A stretch of DNA of 5,968 nt. It comes from Palsa-459 sp963841965 (lineage in GTDB: Bacteria; Actinomycetota; Acidimicrobiia; Acidimicrobiales; RAAP-2). The notes under the pieces are model-generated. The model saw only the letters and a list, made by a program, of their open reading frames with translations, was not told the DNA's origin and searched no databases. Location of the stretch: NCBI GenBank assembly GCA_963841965.1, contig CAWJES010000005.1:1-5968 (forward strand), given 5' to 3'. Positions 5,105-5,968 of the stretch are shown here, piece after piece (position 1 is the stretch's first letter; each line of letters begins with the position of its first letter). A program made the translations under genes and the position numbers.

Positions 5105-5968
5105 TCGAGGCGAGCAGCGCCGTGAGGTCGGGCGGGAGCGGCGAGGTGACCCGGACGCGCTCCCCGCTCGCGGGATGGTCGAAGCCGAGGACCGCCGCAT
5201 GGAGGAACACCCTGCCCTCCTCGAGTGCCGGCTCGCGGCGCCTCCCGTAGCGGGGGTCGTTGACCACGGGTCTGCCGATCGCCGCCATGTGCACGCGGAT
5301 CTGGTGCGTGCGGCCCGACTCGAGCCGCAGCTCGAGGGAGCGTGGGCGGCGAGTGGAAGCGCTCGAGGACGTCGTACGCGGTGCGCGCCGGACGGCCGTC
5401 GGTCCGCACCGCCATCTTGGTCGGCGTCCGCTGGCTCCTTCCGATCGGCGCATCGACGATGCCGTTGTCATCGGCCATCTCGCCCTCCACGAGCCCGAGG
5501 TAGAGGCGCTCGACCGTCCTCGCCGCCAGCTGCGAGGTCAGCGACCGGTAGGCATCGGGCGTCCTCGCCACGACGAGGATCCCAGAGGTGCCCTTGTCGA
5601 GCCGCTGGACGACACCGGGTCGCAAGGGGCTCGATCCCTCGACCTCCCCGATCGCCACGAGCTCGGGATACCGGGCGAGCAGGCCGGCGATCAGCGTCCC
5701 GTCGAGTGGCCCGCGCCGGGGTGCACCACGAGCCCGGCGGGCTTGTCGACGACGAGGAACGCGGGGTCCTCGAGGACGACGCGACGTCGACCGCCGGATC
5801 GGGCAGGAGCGCCTCGGGGCCGACGTCGGGGAGCGAGGCGACGAGGCGCTGGCCCGCGGCGAGCGGCGTCGACCCCTTTTGCACCACGGCCCCGTCGATC
5901 TCGACGGATCCTGCCGCAACCAGGTCGGCGGTCTCCTTGCGGGTGAGCCCCCGTGAGCATGGCGAGGG
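5094..5968 (-). CDS. rluD: RluD-type 23S rRNA pseudouridine synthase (5' end outside window, four frameshifts)
   Basis: RluD converts uridines in helix 69 of 23S rRNA to pseudouridine during ribosome assembly. Joined across frames, the protein has an N-terminal S4 RNA-binding domain (LTGLTRKETADLVAAGSVEI; LAAGQRLVASLP), then VVLEDPAFLVVDKPAGLVVH, the catalytic motif RLDKGTSGILVVA with the aspartate codon at 5598-5596, LYLGLVEG, and LRLESGRTHQIRVHMA near the end, stopping at 5094. Frames break at four places: one extra base in the C run 5948-5952, one missing near 5779-5783, one missing near 5701-5707, and one extra in 5336-5338. Each is repaired by one base and the motifs stay in order, so sequencing error is likelier than decay. 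The usual HRLD is QRLD here. About 290 of roughly 300 residues are present. RluD is preferred over other RluA-family members because of the S4 domain and neighbourhood. Confidence 0.88.

Noticed and set aside
4941..5968. Genuine pseudogenes for the nitroreductase and rluD
   Set aside because: The amino-acid motifs remain intact between breaks, and an essential gene (dnaE) shows the same kind of break at the other edge, so sequence error is the better explanation, though it is unproven.
1..5968. CRISPR array, tRNA, rRNA, insertion sequence, toxin-antitoxin or phage genes
   Set aside because: I found no spaced repeats, cloverleaf sequence, terminal inverted repeats with transposase, or small paired genes; the window is filled by six ordinary chromosomal genes.

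Overview
The window is high-GC DNA from an actinobacterium. It carries a clear bacterial proteasome activator (Bpa/PafE), a family confined to proteasome-bearing Actinomycetota. Its DnaE resembles the single DnaE type of the class Acidimicrobiia; that class placement is from memory of the family and is less certain than the phylum. Starts include GTG, and two plus-strand genes appear to be transcribed leaderless from TAnnnT boxes, another actinobacterial habit. I see no mobile element, CRISPR array, tRNA or rRNA, and no gene-free stretch longer than about 115 bases.

Layout, left to right: (1) the N-terminal two thirds of dnaE (replicative DNA polymerase III alpha) on the minus strand, running off the left edge; (2) bpa on the minus strand; (3) a 66-base divergent promoter region; (4) an Rrf2-family regulator on the plus strand; (5) a sigma-70 family factor (regions 1.2 to 4) on the plus strand; (6) a nitroreductase-family flavoprotein on the plus strand; (7) an RluD-type 23S rRNA pseudouridine synthase on the minus strand, converging on the nitroreductase and running off the right edge. 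rluD and dnaE lie in the same direction, as in the rluD-dnaE neighbourhood common in actinobacteria. Here a small stress and regulation block (bpa, rrf2, sigma factor, nitroreductase) lies between them.

The reading-frame damage matters for anyone using this annotation. dnaE has one frameshift near base 131. The nitroreductase has an amber codon at 4941-4943 and a frameshift near 5034-5047. rluD has four frameshifts. All of these lie within about 130 bases of the left edge or 1,030 bases of the right edge, while roughly 4.8 kb in the middle is clean. Because dnaE is essential and every break is repaired by one or two bases, I read them as consensus errors at contig ends, not as decayed genes.

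No wholly new system is evident. The points most worth following are the head-to-head pairing of a possible redox or Fe-S sensing Rrf2 regulator with a proteasome activator, a sigma factor with a normal -10-binding region but a rewritten -35 recognition helix, and -10 boxes set exactly 6 bases before three start codons.
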